From PALSA-243 sp963743705 (GTDB lineage Bacteria; Acidobacteriota; Terriglobia; Bryobacterales; Bryobacteraceae): DNA of 64,000 nucleotides. The notes below the pieces were generated by a model. That model was not told the origin of the DNA, did not search any database, and worked only from the letters and a program-made list of their open reading frames with translations. Each line of letters begins with the position of its first letter. Position 1 is the first letter of the stretch. A program made the position numbers and the translations under genes. The DNA is taken from contig CAVUQS010000011.1 of the NCBI GenBank assembly GCA_963743705.1, positions 434,001 through 498,000 on the forward strand, in the 5' to 3' direction. This document shows, piece after piece, positions 56,060-63,914 of this stretch.

Positions 56060-57481
56060 GTGAGTGCATCGAATTCAAGTTTGGCTCTTTCCGCGGCCTT
56101 TCGCGGGCCGCTCGAAGCCGCGTTGCGGCACGCGCTGGCGCATCTCGAAAACCTCGATACGGCGCCGGTCGCGCCCACCGTACCGCTCGAAACGTTGCGG
56201 CCCAGGATGGCGCGCGCGCTGACCGAGGAAGGCGTCGCGGCCGAGCAGGTGATCGCGGATTTAGTGAGCGATTCCGCGGGTGGAATCGTGGGCTGCGCGG
56301 GCGGCCGGTTCTACGGATGGGTGATGGGCGGTTCGGTTCCCGCTGCTTTGGCGGCAGACTGGCTCACTTCGACGTGGGACCAGAATGCCGGCATTTACGC
56401 CAGCGGACCCGCTGCGGCGCTGGCCGAGGAAATTTCCGGCGCGTGGCTGAAGGAGTTGCTCGGCATTCCGGAGCGTGCGAGTTTCGCGTTCGTCACCGGA
56501 TGCCAGATGGCGCACGTCACTTGTCTCGCGGCGGCACGGCATGCGGTGTTGGAACGCGCCGGATGGAATGTGGAAGACCGTGGGCTCGCGGGCGCTCCGG
56601 CGATTCACGTGGTCGCCAATCGCGAACGCCATGGCAGCGTGAAGCGCGCCGTACGGTTGCTGGGGATCGGCTCAGATAACTTGATCGGGCTCGATACCGA
56701 TGAAGACGGAAGGCTCAACGCCAACGCGCTGGAACAGGCGCTCGCGGCGGCAGTGGGAACGCCGTGCATCGTCGTGCTGCAAGCCGGCGAGCTCAACACC
56801 GGCGTGTTCGACGACTTCGAGCGTCTGATCCCCATCGCGCGGCGGCATGGCGCCTGGGTGCATGTGGATGGGGCATTCGGCCTCTGGGCGGCGGCCACGC
56901 CGCGCTTCCGCCATCTGACCGCGGGCGCCGGTGCGGCCGATTCGTGGGCGACCGACGGGCACAAGTGGCTCAACGTGCCCTACGATTGCGGCTATGCTTT
57001 TGTGGCGGAGCCGCAGGCGCAGCGCGCGGCCATGTCGTATCAGGCTTCGTACCTGGTGTTCGACAGCGCGGCGCGTGACCAGATCGATTGGAATCCGGAA
57101 TGGTCGCGGCGGGCGCGTGGGTTTGCCACCTATGCCGCGATTCGCCAACTGGGGCGGCGCGGCATCACCGCAATTGTGGAGCGCTGCTGCGATCATGCGC
57201 GCGCGATCACCCTGGGAATCGGCGGGTTGCCGGGAGCGGAGATCTTGTGGACCCCGGTGATCAATCAGGGCCTGGTGCGGTTCCTCGACCCGCGCGGCGA
57301 AGATCACGATACGCGAACTGACGAGGTAATCGCGGCGTCGCAGGCATCGGGCGAAGTATTCTGCGGCGGCGTCACGTGGCACGGCAAACGCGCGATGCGC
57401 ATCAGCGTCTGCAACTGGATGACGTTAGAGCGTGACGTAGAACGCGTGATTGCGGCATTCGCGCGGATTCTGCGAAGCTGA
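56060..57481 (+). CDS. Group II PLP-dependent amino-acid decarboxylase
   Basis: A 473-residue decarboxylase of the aromatic-amino-acid/glutamate type. It shows FVTGCQMAHVTCLAAARHAV, LQAGELNTGVFDDFERLIPI, WVHVDGAFGLWAA (PLP Asp) and ATDGHKWLNVPYDCG with the Schiff-base Lys. It converts an amino acid to an amine; the substrate is not resolved. The GTG at 56060 is the likely start because upstream in-frame sequence overlaps the opposite-strand gene. GAGGA lies immediately before it, closer than ideal, so a TTG at 56081 is an alternative. It is followed after 4 bp by ribE. Confidence 0.85.
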   Translation: MSASNSSLALSAAFRGPLEAALRHALAHLENLDTAPVAPTVPLETLRPRMARALTEEGVAAEQVIADLVSDSAGGIVGCAGGRFYGWVMGGSVPAALAADWLTSTWDQNAGIYASGPAAALAEEISGAWLKELLGIPERASFAFVTGCQMAHVTCLAAARHAVLERAGWNVEDRGLAGAPAIHVVANRERHGSVKRAVRLLGIGSDNLIGLDTDEDGRLNANALEQALAAAVGTPCIVVLQAGELNTGVFDDFERLIPIARRHGAWVHVDGAFGLWAAATPRFRHLTAGAGAADSWATDGHKWLNVPYDCGYAFVAEPQAQRAAMSYQASYLVFDSAARDQIDWNPEWSRRARGFATYAAIRQLGRRGITAIVERCCDHARAITLGIGGLPGAEILWTPVINQGLVRFLDPRGEDHDTRTDEVIAASQASGEVFCGGVTWHGKRAMRISVCNWMTLERDVERVIAAFARILRS

Positions 57482-57485
57482 AATT

Positions 57486-58067
57486 GTGTTCACGGGAATT
57501 GTCGAAGAATTAGGCGAAGTGGCGGCGTGCGGTTCGCGGCTGACGGTGCGCTGCGCGAGCGTGCTTGAAGACCTGGCCGAAGGGGCGAGCATCGCGGTGA
57601 ATGGCGTGTGCCTGACTGCGGTGGATTTGCGGCCGGACGGTTTTTCGGCGGATCTTGCGCCGGAAACGCTACGCCGCAGCAACTTGGGCGACCTGCGCGT
57701 TGGCTCGCGCGTCAATCTGGAACGGCCGGTTACGCCCATGGCGCGGCTGAGCGGCCACATCGTGCAAGGCCACGTGGATGGCACGGGTGAACTCGCCGGC
57801 CTGGAACCGCTGGGCGACGGAAACTGGTGGCTGCGCGTGCGCGTCCCGCCCGAGTTGGATCGCTACCTGGTGTTCAAAGGATCGATTGCGATCGATGGCA
57901 TCAGCCTCACGATCGCGGCGCTCGAAGGCGACGAACTCTCGGTGGCGATTATTCCGCACACGTACGAGCACACCACGTTGGCCGGTTACTCGCCAGGCGC
58001 GCGTTTGAATCTCGAGTGCGACATCCTCGCCAAGCACGTGGAAAAACTGCTAGCCGCGAATCGATAG
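57486..58067 (+). CDS. ribE: Riboflavin synthase, alpha subunit
   Basis: Converts two 6,7-dimethyl-8-ribityllumazine molecules to riboflavin. The 193-residue protein has two lumazine-binding halves. FTGIVEELGEV and ANGVCLT-like VNGVCLTAVDL lie in the first half, and GHIVQGHVDGTGEL with DGISLTIAALEGDEL in the second. The C-terminal LECDILAKHVEKLL is typical. The start is GTG at 57486 (GTG-TTC-ACG-GGA), which gives the family's standard first residues. It is in one transcript with the decarboxylase gene 4 bp upstream. No FMN riboswitch is visible. Confidence 0.93.
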   Translation: MFTGIVEELGEVAACGSRLTVRCASVLEDLAEGASIAVNGVCLTAVDLRPDGFSADLAPETLRRSNLGDLRVGSRVNLERPVTPMARLSGHIVQGHVDGTGELAGLEPLGDGNWWLRVRVPPELDRYLVFKGSIAIDGISLTIAALEGDELSVAIIPHTYEHTTLAGYSPGARLNLECDILAKHVEKLLAANR

Positions 58068-58097
58068 TCGACCTTACGGCGTCGTGCAGAGGCTCGC

Positions 58098-58841
58098 TCA
58101 GAGCCGTCCGTAATAAACGCGAGTTTCGTATTCCATGACCACTTGGCCGTTTTGCGCGTGAGCCCCGAACAAGCTGTGTAGCGCGGCGATCATTGCTTCG
58201 TAGGCGTCGTCACCGGGCTTGGGCGCCCAGGACGAGGAGTCGAGGCGCGCGCGGAGTTTTTGTTCGTCGAGGGTTTGCGGGTTTGAAATCTTGTCCAAAC
58301 GCCATGCGGAATTACCGAAAAAAGCGTTGAATTCTGCATCGGCCGGGTGCTGCCTTTCGCGCGCATACCGGTTCTGTAGGTCTTCGTGTTCGGCCATAAA
58401 GCCGGGAGAGATGCAGCGCTCGTTCCAGATCAGCGCCACATATCCGGCGGCCTTGAGAATACGAAGGAACTCTGCGCGTGCAGCGGCGGGCTCAAACCAA
58501 TGGAACGCTTGGGCGGCGGCGACAAGGTTCACCGAAGCATCGGGGAGGGTTGTGGCTTCGGCGCGTCCATTGACGCTGTGAAATCGGGGATAGCCTTCGA
58601 GAGCGCGCTCGCCGGCGGTGCGCATGTCGAGATTGGGCTCGACCGCAAAAACCTCGCAGCCGAATTCGAGGAACAATCGCGAGAGCAGGCCGGTCCCGCT
58701 GCCGATATCGGCGACAACCGAAGACCGCGTCAATCCGCACTCGCGTTCGAGCAGAGCCGCGAGCGTCGGCGGATAACCCGGACGGCCGCACGCATAGGCT
58801 TCGGCGCGCGAAGAGAAGCGCTCCGCGGGGGCAAGATCCAT
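58098..58841 (-). CDS. Class I SAM-dependent methyltransferase
   Basis: A 247-residue methyltransferase. VVADIGSGTGLLSRLFLEFG is the SAM-binding motif near residues 42-61, followed by VFAVEPNLDMR and ASVNLVAAAQAFHWFEP, which place it in the methyltransferase 11/25 group. The N-terminal FSSRAEAYACGRPGYP is shared with many such proteins of unknown substrate. It converges on ribE with 30 bp between stops and diverges from the ribokinase gene over 25 bp. Confidence 0.83.
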   Translation of the reverse strand: MDLAPAERFSSRAEAYACGRPGYPPTLAALLERECGLTRSSVVADIGSGTGLLSRLFLEFGCEVFAVEPNLDMRTAGERALEGYPRFHSVNGRAEATTLPDASVNLVAAAQAFHWFEPAAARAEFLRILKAAGYVALIWNERCISPGFMAEHEDLQNRYARERQHPADAEFNAFFGNSAWRLDKISNPQTLDEQKLRARLDSSSWAPKPGDDAYEAMIAALHSLFGAHAQNGQVVMEYETRVYYGRL

Positions 58842-58866
58842 AAGCCGATCATAGTAGAATCACGCC

Positions 58867-59793
58867 ATGAACCGGCAGCCCCACGTTGTGGTCGTTGGCA
58901 GCGCGAATATCGATCTCACCACGTTCACCGACCAGTTTCCGCGCCCCGGCGAAACGATTTTCGGGCGCGCGTTTCAACTCGGGTTCGGCGGCAAAGGCGC
59001 GAACCAGGCGGTGGCGGCGGCGCTCTGCGGCGCGCGCGTTTCGATGGTGGCGCGCGTGGGCGACGATCTGTTCGGCCCGGCGACGGTCGAGAATTTCAAA
59101 GCGAAGGGCGTCGATGCCAGCCACGTTTGGATTACGAAGGGCCAATCAAGCGGCGTGGCCCCGATCTTCGTCGATAGCGCAGGACAGAACCGCATCCTGG
59201 TAGTGAAAGGTGCGAATGACGCGCTGTCGCCGGTCGACATCGACGCTGCCGCGCCGCTGTTGAAGACCGCGGACTGCATCGTAATGCAGCTCGAGGTGCC
59301 AGTGGAGACGGTCTACTACGCGCTGCGCTTCTCTCGCGACAACGGAATTCGGAGCATCTTGAATCCGGCGCCGGGACAGCGGCTGGATACGCAGCGGGCA
59401 TCGAATGCGGATTACCTGATTCCCAACGAGACGGAAGCCGAGACGATCGCGGAAATGCCCGTGCGCAATCTCGAGGAGGCCCGCGCCTGCGCCCGGCGCT
59501 TGCTGGAAGCCGGATATCCGCGCGTGGTGATCACGTTGGGCGCGAATGGCGCCTTGGCCGCAAGCGGCGCCGGGATGGAACATGTGCCGCCGCACCGCGT
59601 GGAGCCGGTAGACACCACCGGCGCCGGCGACGCCTTCATCGGCAGCTTCGCGTGTTTTCTGGCCGGTGGGGTGTCAGAGAGGGAGGCCATCGCGCGCGCC
59701 AATGTTTACGCGGCGCTGTCGACCTTGCGAGTGGGGACGCAGATGTCGTTTGCTACACGGGATCGATTTGACGAGGTGTGGGCAGGGCGGTAG
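58867..59793 (+). CDS. rbsK: Ribokinase
   Basis: A 308-residue PfkB-family sugar kinase that phosphorylates D-ribose. The N-terminal sequence VVVGSANIDLTTFTDQFPRPGET is typical. GGKGANQAVAAALCGA is PfkB signature 1, with signature 2 in EPVDTTGAGDAFIGSFACFL carrying the catalytic Asp in GAGD. Length and motifs fit ribokinase better than other PfkB kinases. No ribose transporter is nearby. Immediately downstream the base composition changes and the accessory island begins. Confidence 0.9.
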   Translation: MNRQPHVVVVGSANIDLTTFTDQFPRPGETIFGRAFQLGFGGKGANQAVAAALCGARVSMVARVGDDLFGPATVENFKAKGVDASHVWITKGQSSGVAPIFVDSAGQNRILVVKGANDALSPVDIDAAAPLLKTADCIVMQLEVPVETVYYALRFSRDNGIRSILNPAPGQRLDTQRASNADYLIPNETEAETIAEMPVRNLEEARACARRLLEAGYPRVVITLGANGALAASGAGMEHVPPHRVEPVDTTGAGDAFIGSFACFLAGGVSEREAIARANVYAALSTLRVGTQMSFATRDRFDEVWAGR

Positions 59794-59885
59794 GGCGCGC
59801 CAGTCTATTGGCAACGCCAGGTCAAAGTTGCATCCGCGCGCTAGAGCAGGGTGCGAAGGTCGCCTTGTCGGTGGGCTGTTAGTGC

Positions 59886-61268
59886 TTAGACCGCTGCACG
59901 AAGATCCGCTGCATCAACGATCTTTCCCAGATCTTCATATACCTGCCGTTGGAGCTCTTCCACGCTGTTGAACTGATATACGAGGTGGTCTTTCAGTATT
60001 CGTGCCTTAAGATCATCCAACTTTTTCTTGTTCGACGGATCCTGTTCGATATCGCCGACCTTCACCGTTGCGTCTTCACGCATCACATACAGCAACATCG
60101 GTTTATTGCTTATTTTAGCTTCGGCGTACTCGAGTTCGGTCATCGACAGCCCCGTCCCGGGATCGATCGAGCCATATCTAACGCCGAATATCCCAAGATA
60201 AACATCTGCCTTCCGGACCTCCTCGACAATTTTGGTCGCTGGAGCCGAATGGCTTGGGTCAGCACCAAAATGCTCCATCCCGCGAAAGAGAAGATCTCGT
60301 CTGGCGATCTCGTCTTTGACAGCTGCCCTGTGTTGAACAAGGTCGCGGTAGGTTGAACTGACAAAGACGGTTTTCAGCGTTGCTCTCTCGGCGACATGCT
60401 CGCCGGAGTCGGATCTCAGGGTACTAAGTTCCCGGAGATAACCCAATCTAAGTTCTTCATTTTGTCGGAGCCTTTCCTTCGCCGTTGCCGCCTGCGCTCG
60501 GTTGTCAGCCGCCAATGCCGAGATGAGATCTTCTTCGATCTTCAGACGGTACTCTTCTAACGAACCAATGAGCTTGCTCAAGCCGTGCAGACGTCGCGAC
60601 CTGATGTCTTGCCAACTAGTATCTTCGACATGAGGTGCTGCCGCGGGACGCAATTCGACATTCGCCTCTTGTGCGTGTTCCAGGGTTGGGACCATGCGGG
60701 GCACGCGCGCCGCGCACTCTTCGAAAAACCTTACGAACTCCATCGGAGTCATCCGGCTGTAGCGGTCTAGTAAGTAAACGGTAATATCGACAGATCGATC
60801 AAAACTACTTGCCTGATCACAAATTGACGCGGCCATTTCCGAGGCCGCTTCTTCAAAACTGAAGCCCGCGGCCCCCGTCCCGATGACCGGGAACGCGATC
60901 GAGTCGAGGTTCAGCGCGATTAGCAATTGCAAACACCGCTTGGTCGTTTGGCGAATGACTTGTTTTGGATCCACGCTCTCAGTTGGCGGCCCAATAGTGA
61001 CCGCATGGAAAATGTATTGTGCGCGCAAACTGCCGGCGGTCGTCACTACAACATCGGCCAAAGCTGCAGGAACCCGCTTTGCGGCATCGAGAGCAATAGC
61101 ATTGCCTCCCGCCGCAAGAATTGCAGCAGATACCCCTCCGCCCATGCTGAGGTAGTAGTCATCAGAGCTCACCAGTACCTGCGCGTTAGACGTGGTAAGA
61201 TCGCCGAACTGGAGCGTCAGACGGCACCTTCCATATCGGTAGGAACGGCTAACGACGGCTTTTGACAT
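59886..61268 (-). CDS. Macro-domain / DUF4062 fusion protein (candidate defence effector)
   Basis: A 460-residue protein. Residues about 10-190 are a macro (ADP-ribose-binding) domain: LQFGDLTTSNAQVLVSSDD, YYLSMGGGVSAAILAAGG and SIAFPVIGTGAAGFSFEEAA. The usual NAAN motif is replaced by SSDD. Residues about 215-290 are a charged coiled coil. Residues about 298-400 are DUF4062: TVFVSSTYRDLVQHRAAV, VRKADVYLGIFGVRYGSID and MTELEYAEA. DUF4062 is regarded as TIR-related and is seen in NLR/STAND-like defence proteins. A role in sensing or processing NAD-derived nucleotides is inference. Codon use and GC differ visibly from rbsK. The ATG at 61268 has only a weak ribosome site. Confidence 0.8.
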   Translation of the reverse strand: MSKAVVSRSYRYGRCRLTLQFGDLTTSNAQVLVSSDDYYLSMGGGVSAAILAAGGNAIALDAAKRVPAALADVVVTTAGSLRAQYIFHAVTIGPPTESVDPKQVIRQTTKRCLQLLIALNLDSIAFPVIGTGAAGFSFEEAASEMAASICDQASSFDRSVDITVYLLDRYSRMTPMEFVRFFEECAARVPRMVPTLEHAQEANVELRPAAAPHVEDTSWQDIRSRRLHGLSKLIGSLEEYRLKIEEDLISALAADNRAQAATAKERLRQNEELRLGYLRELSTLRSDSGEHVAERATLKTVFVSSTYRDLVQHRAAVKDEIARRDLLFRGMEHFGADPSHSAPATKIVEEVRKADVYLGIFGVRYGSIDPGTGLSMTELEYAEAKISNKPMLLYVMREDATVKVGDIEQDPSNKKKLDDLKARILKDHLVYQFNSVEELQRQVYEDLGKIVDAADLRAAV

Positions 61269-61386
61269 CGTCGGGATTTTAACATCCTTTGTATCCAGAC
61301 TCGATAGGTGATATATGATGATTCGGGCCAGACGGCCTCGCGAACGGCGGGCAGCACTCCGAGCACGACAAATGCGCCAGCGCGAT

Positions 61387-61681
61387 ATGACGAAGAGATC
61401 CCAAACGCTTAGCCCCCTGACCACATCCCAACGTCGCCAACTCGCAGTTCTCGCGTCCATGCCGACAACAAGATCGACTATTCGGACATTCCGCCGCTTA
61501 CAGAACGATTCTGGCAGAACGCGCTTCGCAATCCCTTTATCGCCCGGTGAAGCAGCAACTTACCGTGCGGTTGGACGCGGACGTGGTCGCATGGTTGCGC
61601 AAGCAAGGGAAGGGATATCAGACCAGGCTTAACGGCCTCTTGCGGAGCGCGATGCTGAAAGATCTTAAGAAAAGCGCCTGA
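61387..61681 (+). pseudogene. brnA: BrnA-type antitoxin, two frame breaks
   Basis: Three frames join to give a BrnA-like protein. The start is LTTSQRRQLAVLASMP, then DNKIDYSDIPPLTERFWQN, then YRPVKQQLTVRLDADVVAWL with RKQGKGYQTRLNGLLRSAM. The breaks lie at 61462-61464 and 61536-61538 (a TTT run), each explained by one missing base. The ribbon-helix-helix part is intact but out of frame with the start. The BrnT toxin expected just upstream is absent except for a possible Arg-rich C-terminal scrap (RARRPRERRAA, from about 61318). It sits 118 bp from the macro gene, head to head. Confidence 0.75.
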
Positions 61682-61738
61682 TTTTGGCGGTTAGCATTTC
61701 AGGCCGACCGCCGGGCCAGGAAGACCCAGCCACCATGT

Positions 61739-61753
61739 GCACCAGTGTGGTGC
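61739..61753. promoter_or_regulatory. GCACCA-N3-TGGTGC palindrome before the RHH-like gene
   Basis: A perfect 6-bp inverted repeat with a 3-base centre lies 18 bp before the start of the RHH-like gene, where its promoter should be. Antitoxin genes are often self-repressed through such palindromes. The rest of 61682-61771 holds no gene. Confidence 0.45.
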
Positions 61754-61771
61754 GCTTGATACCATAAGGAC

Positions 61772-62077
61772 ATGAACAGGCGACCGAAGGCGCAGCCCCG
61801 GAAGACGTCGTCCGTTCGCCAGAGCGTTACCATTCCCGCGCAATTGGCAGTCGAAGTCGGGCGTGTCGCCAAGAAACGGCATCTTACGATGAGCCGTGCG
61901 CTAGTTGTGCTTGCTCAGCGCGGAGTGGAAGCCGAAGCGGCTTCGCGCGATCATCTCAATACGACATACAGACGCTTCATGGCTGAAGACGATCCGCAGC
62001 GCAAGGGTGAAGCGGGACAGGATCTGATCCGGGCGATCTTCGGGGAAAACGCGATTGCCGACGATCCGATTCGCTAG
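61772..62077 (+). CDS. Ribbon-helix-helix-like protein, putative antitoxin
   Basis: A 101-residue basic protein. The core SVRQSVTIPAQLAVEVGRVA followed by KKRHLTMSRALVVLAQRGVE has the strand-helix-helix pattern of CopG/Arc DNA-binding proteins. A C-terminal segment, DLIRAIFGENAIADDPI, may bind the partner protein. AAGGA lies just before the ATG. The next gene overlaps by 23 bp, which is the usual layout of a toxin-antitoxin pair. Its similarity to other such pairs is from memory of the pattern only. Confidence 0.7.
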   Translation: MNRRPKAQPRKTSSVRQSVTIPAQLAVEVGRVAKKRHLTMSRALVVLAQRGVEAEAASRDHLNTTYRRFMAEDDPQRKGEAGQDLIRAIFGENAIADDPIR

Positions 62078-62300
62078 CCTTCCCCGCCCAGTTTGGGAAC
62101 ATATTCTGGCGCGTGTGGCGGAACGCCGGATATCTCTCCGTGAACTTCAGCGATTACAAGATTGGGTTCAGTCCGGTCCATCCGCCCCCGAGGGCGACTG
62201 GTACAAGGACTTTGGGTCATTCATCATTTGCGGTTCTGGCGAGTTGCCGAAAACCGTGCTGACGGGGGATATGACGCCCTTTGGGACCCGAATCGAGTAG
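62055..62300 (+). CDS. Small conserved protein paired with the RHH-like gene, putative toxin
   Basis: An 81-residue protein of unknown function. FASLPRPVWEHILARVAERR and SLRELQRLQDWVQSGPSAPE form a helical first half. DWYKDFGSFIICGSGELPKT then leads to VLTGDMTPFGTRIE, a compact beta segment. The paired arrangement and the W-K-F-GSF-ICG-GEL-KT pattern recall a widespread two-gene cassette of unknown role. TTG at 62055 is the only start that keeps the whole helical part. Toxicity is inference. It is convergent with the aldehyde dehydrogenase gene, 18 bp away. Confidence 0.6.
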   Translation: MPTIRFASLPRPVWEHILARVAERRISLRELQRLQDWVQSGPSAPEGDWYKDFGSFIICGSGELPKTVLTGDMTPFGTRIE

Positions 62301-62318
62301 CAGGCCCGCAGACTTCTC

Positions 62319-63914
62319 CTACGCCCTACCCCGCGCCCCATCCACAATCCGCAGAACTCCGGCCGGATTGCCATCGTGCAGTTCTTCGGGCAGCACCGCC
62401 TCCGGCGCATCCTGGTAGCAAACCGCGCGGACAAACCGATCAATCGCGCGCGCGCCAACCGACGTGCTGCGGCCGTCGGACGTCGATGGATACGGTCCGC
62501 CATGCACCAACGCCTGACATACCTCGACGCCGGTTGGATAGCCGTTGAACACAATGCGGCCGACGCGGGTTTCGAGCGCGGCGATCAGCTTGGCGCAATC
62601 GGCTTCGTCGCCGGGAGCGTAATGGATCGTAGCGGTGAGGTTGCCTTCCATGGTCCGCGCGAGTTCAAGGGCCTGGTCGATGCCGTTGTAGCGCACCAGG
62701 ATCGACGCCGGGCCGAACATCTCTTCAGAAAGCTCCGGGGTCTTGAGGAACGCTTCGGCGCCGACTTCAAACAGCGCGGCCGAAGCGCGGTGGGCGGTGG
62801 AATCGGCAACCGCCACGGTGCGCACGCGCGTGTCGCCGGAACGTGCGCCTACCGCGGCGGCGTAACTCTTGAGAATATGCGCGTTCAACATCGCGGCGGG
62901 CGCGGTGGCGCGCAATTTTTCACCTAATTCGGCGGCCATGGCATCGCCGGCTTCGCCCTTGGGCGCGAGCACAATGCCGGGATTGGTGCAGAATTGACCG
63001 ACGCCGAGCGTGATGGAACCGTGCAGGCCGGCGGCCAACTGCGCGCCGCGCTGGGCGAGCGCGTTGGGCAGAATAAAGACCGGGTTGACGCTGCTCATTT
63101 CGGCGTAAAACGGAATCGGCTCGGGGCGCGATTGCGCGATTTGCAGCAGCTTCAATCCTCCGCCGCGCGAACCGGTGAAGCCGCCGGCTTTGATGGCAGG
63201 ATGCCCCACCAGCGCCTGCGCTACATCGTGGCCCTCCGTGAACAATAGCGAGAAGACGCCTTCGGGCATGCCGGTTTGCTCTGCCGCATCGCGAATCGCG
63301 GCGCCGCACATTTCCGCCGTGCCTAGATGCGACGAATGCGCCTTCACAATCACTGGACATCCAGCGGCGAAGGCCGATGCTGTGTCGCCGCCCGCAACGG
63401 AAAACGCGAGCGGGAAATTGCTGGCGCAGAAAACCGCCACCGGACCCAGCGGACGCAGCATGGAGCGCATGTCGGGCTTGGCAGCAGGCTTGCGATTCGG
63501 ATCGGCGCGATCGATGCGCGCATCCACCCAGGAACCTTCCTCGACGATCCCGGCAAAGAACCGCAACTGGCCCGTGGTCCGGCCGAGTTCGCCGCGCACG
63601 CGCCCTTCGGGTAGCGCGGATTCGGCCATCACGCGGTGAACCAGCGCATCGCCCAAACCTTCAAGGTTCGCCGCGATCTGCCGCAAGAAAGCTACGCGGC
63701 GGGCGCGTGGTAGCGCACGATATTCGGGAAACGCGGCGCCGGCAAGCTGCGCGGCGGTTTCAAGCTCGGCCACGGTGGCGCCATGAAATTCGCCGTCGAG
63801 GCGCTCGCCGGTAGCGGCATTGACTGCGTGGAAGGGTTTACCCGAGGCCGCGCCGCGGCGGCGTCCGATGATCGATGTGCCTTGAAGATCCATAGTTTGT
63901 GTATGCGCTTTCAT
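62319..63914 (-). CDS. NADP-type aldehyde dehydrogenase (alpha-ketoglutaric semialdehyde dehydrogenase-like)
   Basis: A 531-residue aldehyde dehydrogenase. GPVAVFCASNFPLAFSVAGG and VIVKAHSSHLGT bind the cofactor, AGGFTGSRGGG is the nucleotide loop, and the catalytic Cys is in GVGQFCTNPGI near residue 310. EMSSVNPVFILP and SEEMFGPASILV follow. The pattern is that of alpha-ketoglutaric semialdehyde dehydrogenases acting on sugar-acid and hydroxyproline breakdown products. Pathway partners are not in the window. ATG 63914 is chosen over a GTG two codons earlier. Bases 63921-64000 contain no recognisable gene. Confidence 0.88.
   Translation of the reverse strand: MKAHTQTMDLQGTSIIGRRRGAASGKPFHAVNAATGERLDGEFHGATVAELETAAQLAGAAFPEYRALPRARRVAFLRQIAANLEGLGDALVHRVMAESALPEGRVRGELGRTTGQLRFFAGIVEEGSWVDARIDRADPNRKPAAKPDMRSMLRPLGPVAVFCASNFPLAFSVAGGDTASAFAAGCPVIVKAHSSHLGTAEMCGAAIRDAAEQTGMPEGVFSLLFTEGHDVAQALVGHPAIKAGGFTGSRGGGLKLLQIAQSRPEPIPFYAEMSSVNPVFILPNALAQRGAQLAAGLHGSITLGVGQFCTNPGIVLAPKGEAGDAMAAELGEKLRATAPAAMLNAHILKSYAAAVGARSGDTRVRTVAVADSTAHRASAALFEVGAEAFLKTPELSEEMFGPASILVRYNGIDQALELARTMEGNLTATIHYAPGDEADCAKLIAALETRVGRIVFNGYPTGVEVCQALVHGGPYPSTSDGRSTSVGARAIDRFVRAVCYQDAPEAVLPEELHDGNPAGVLRIVDGARGRA

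Noticed and set aside
57400..57500. FMN riboswitch before ribE
   Set aside because: Only 4 bp separate ribE from the decarboxylase gene and no conserved riboswitch core is seen.
61315..61632. A 105-codon Arg-rich plus-strand frame covering the broken BrnA
   Set aside because: It is the BrnA start frame running on past the first base loss, with a possible BrnT scrap in front. It is not a protein in its own right.
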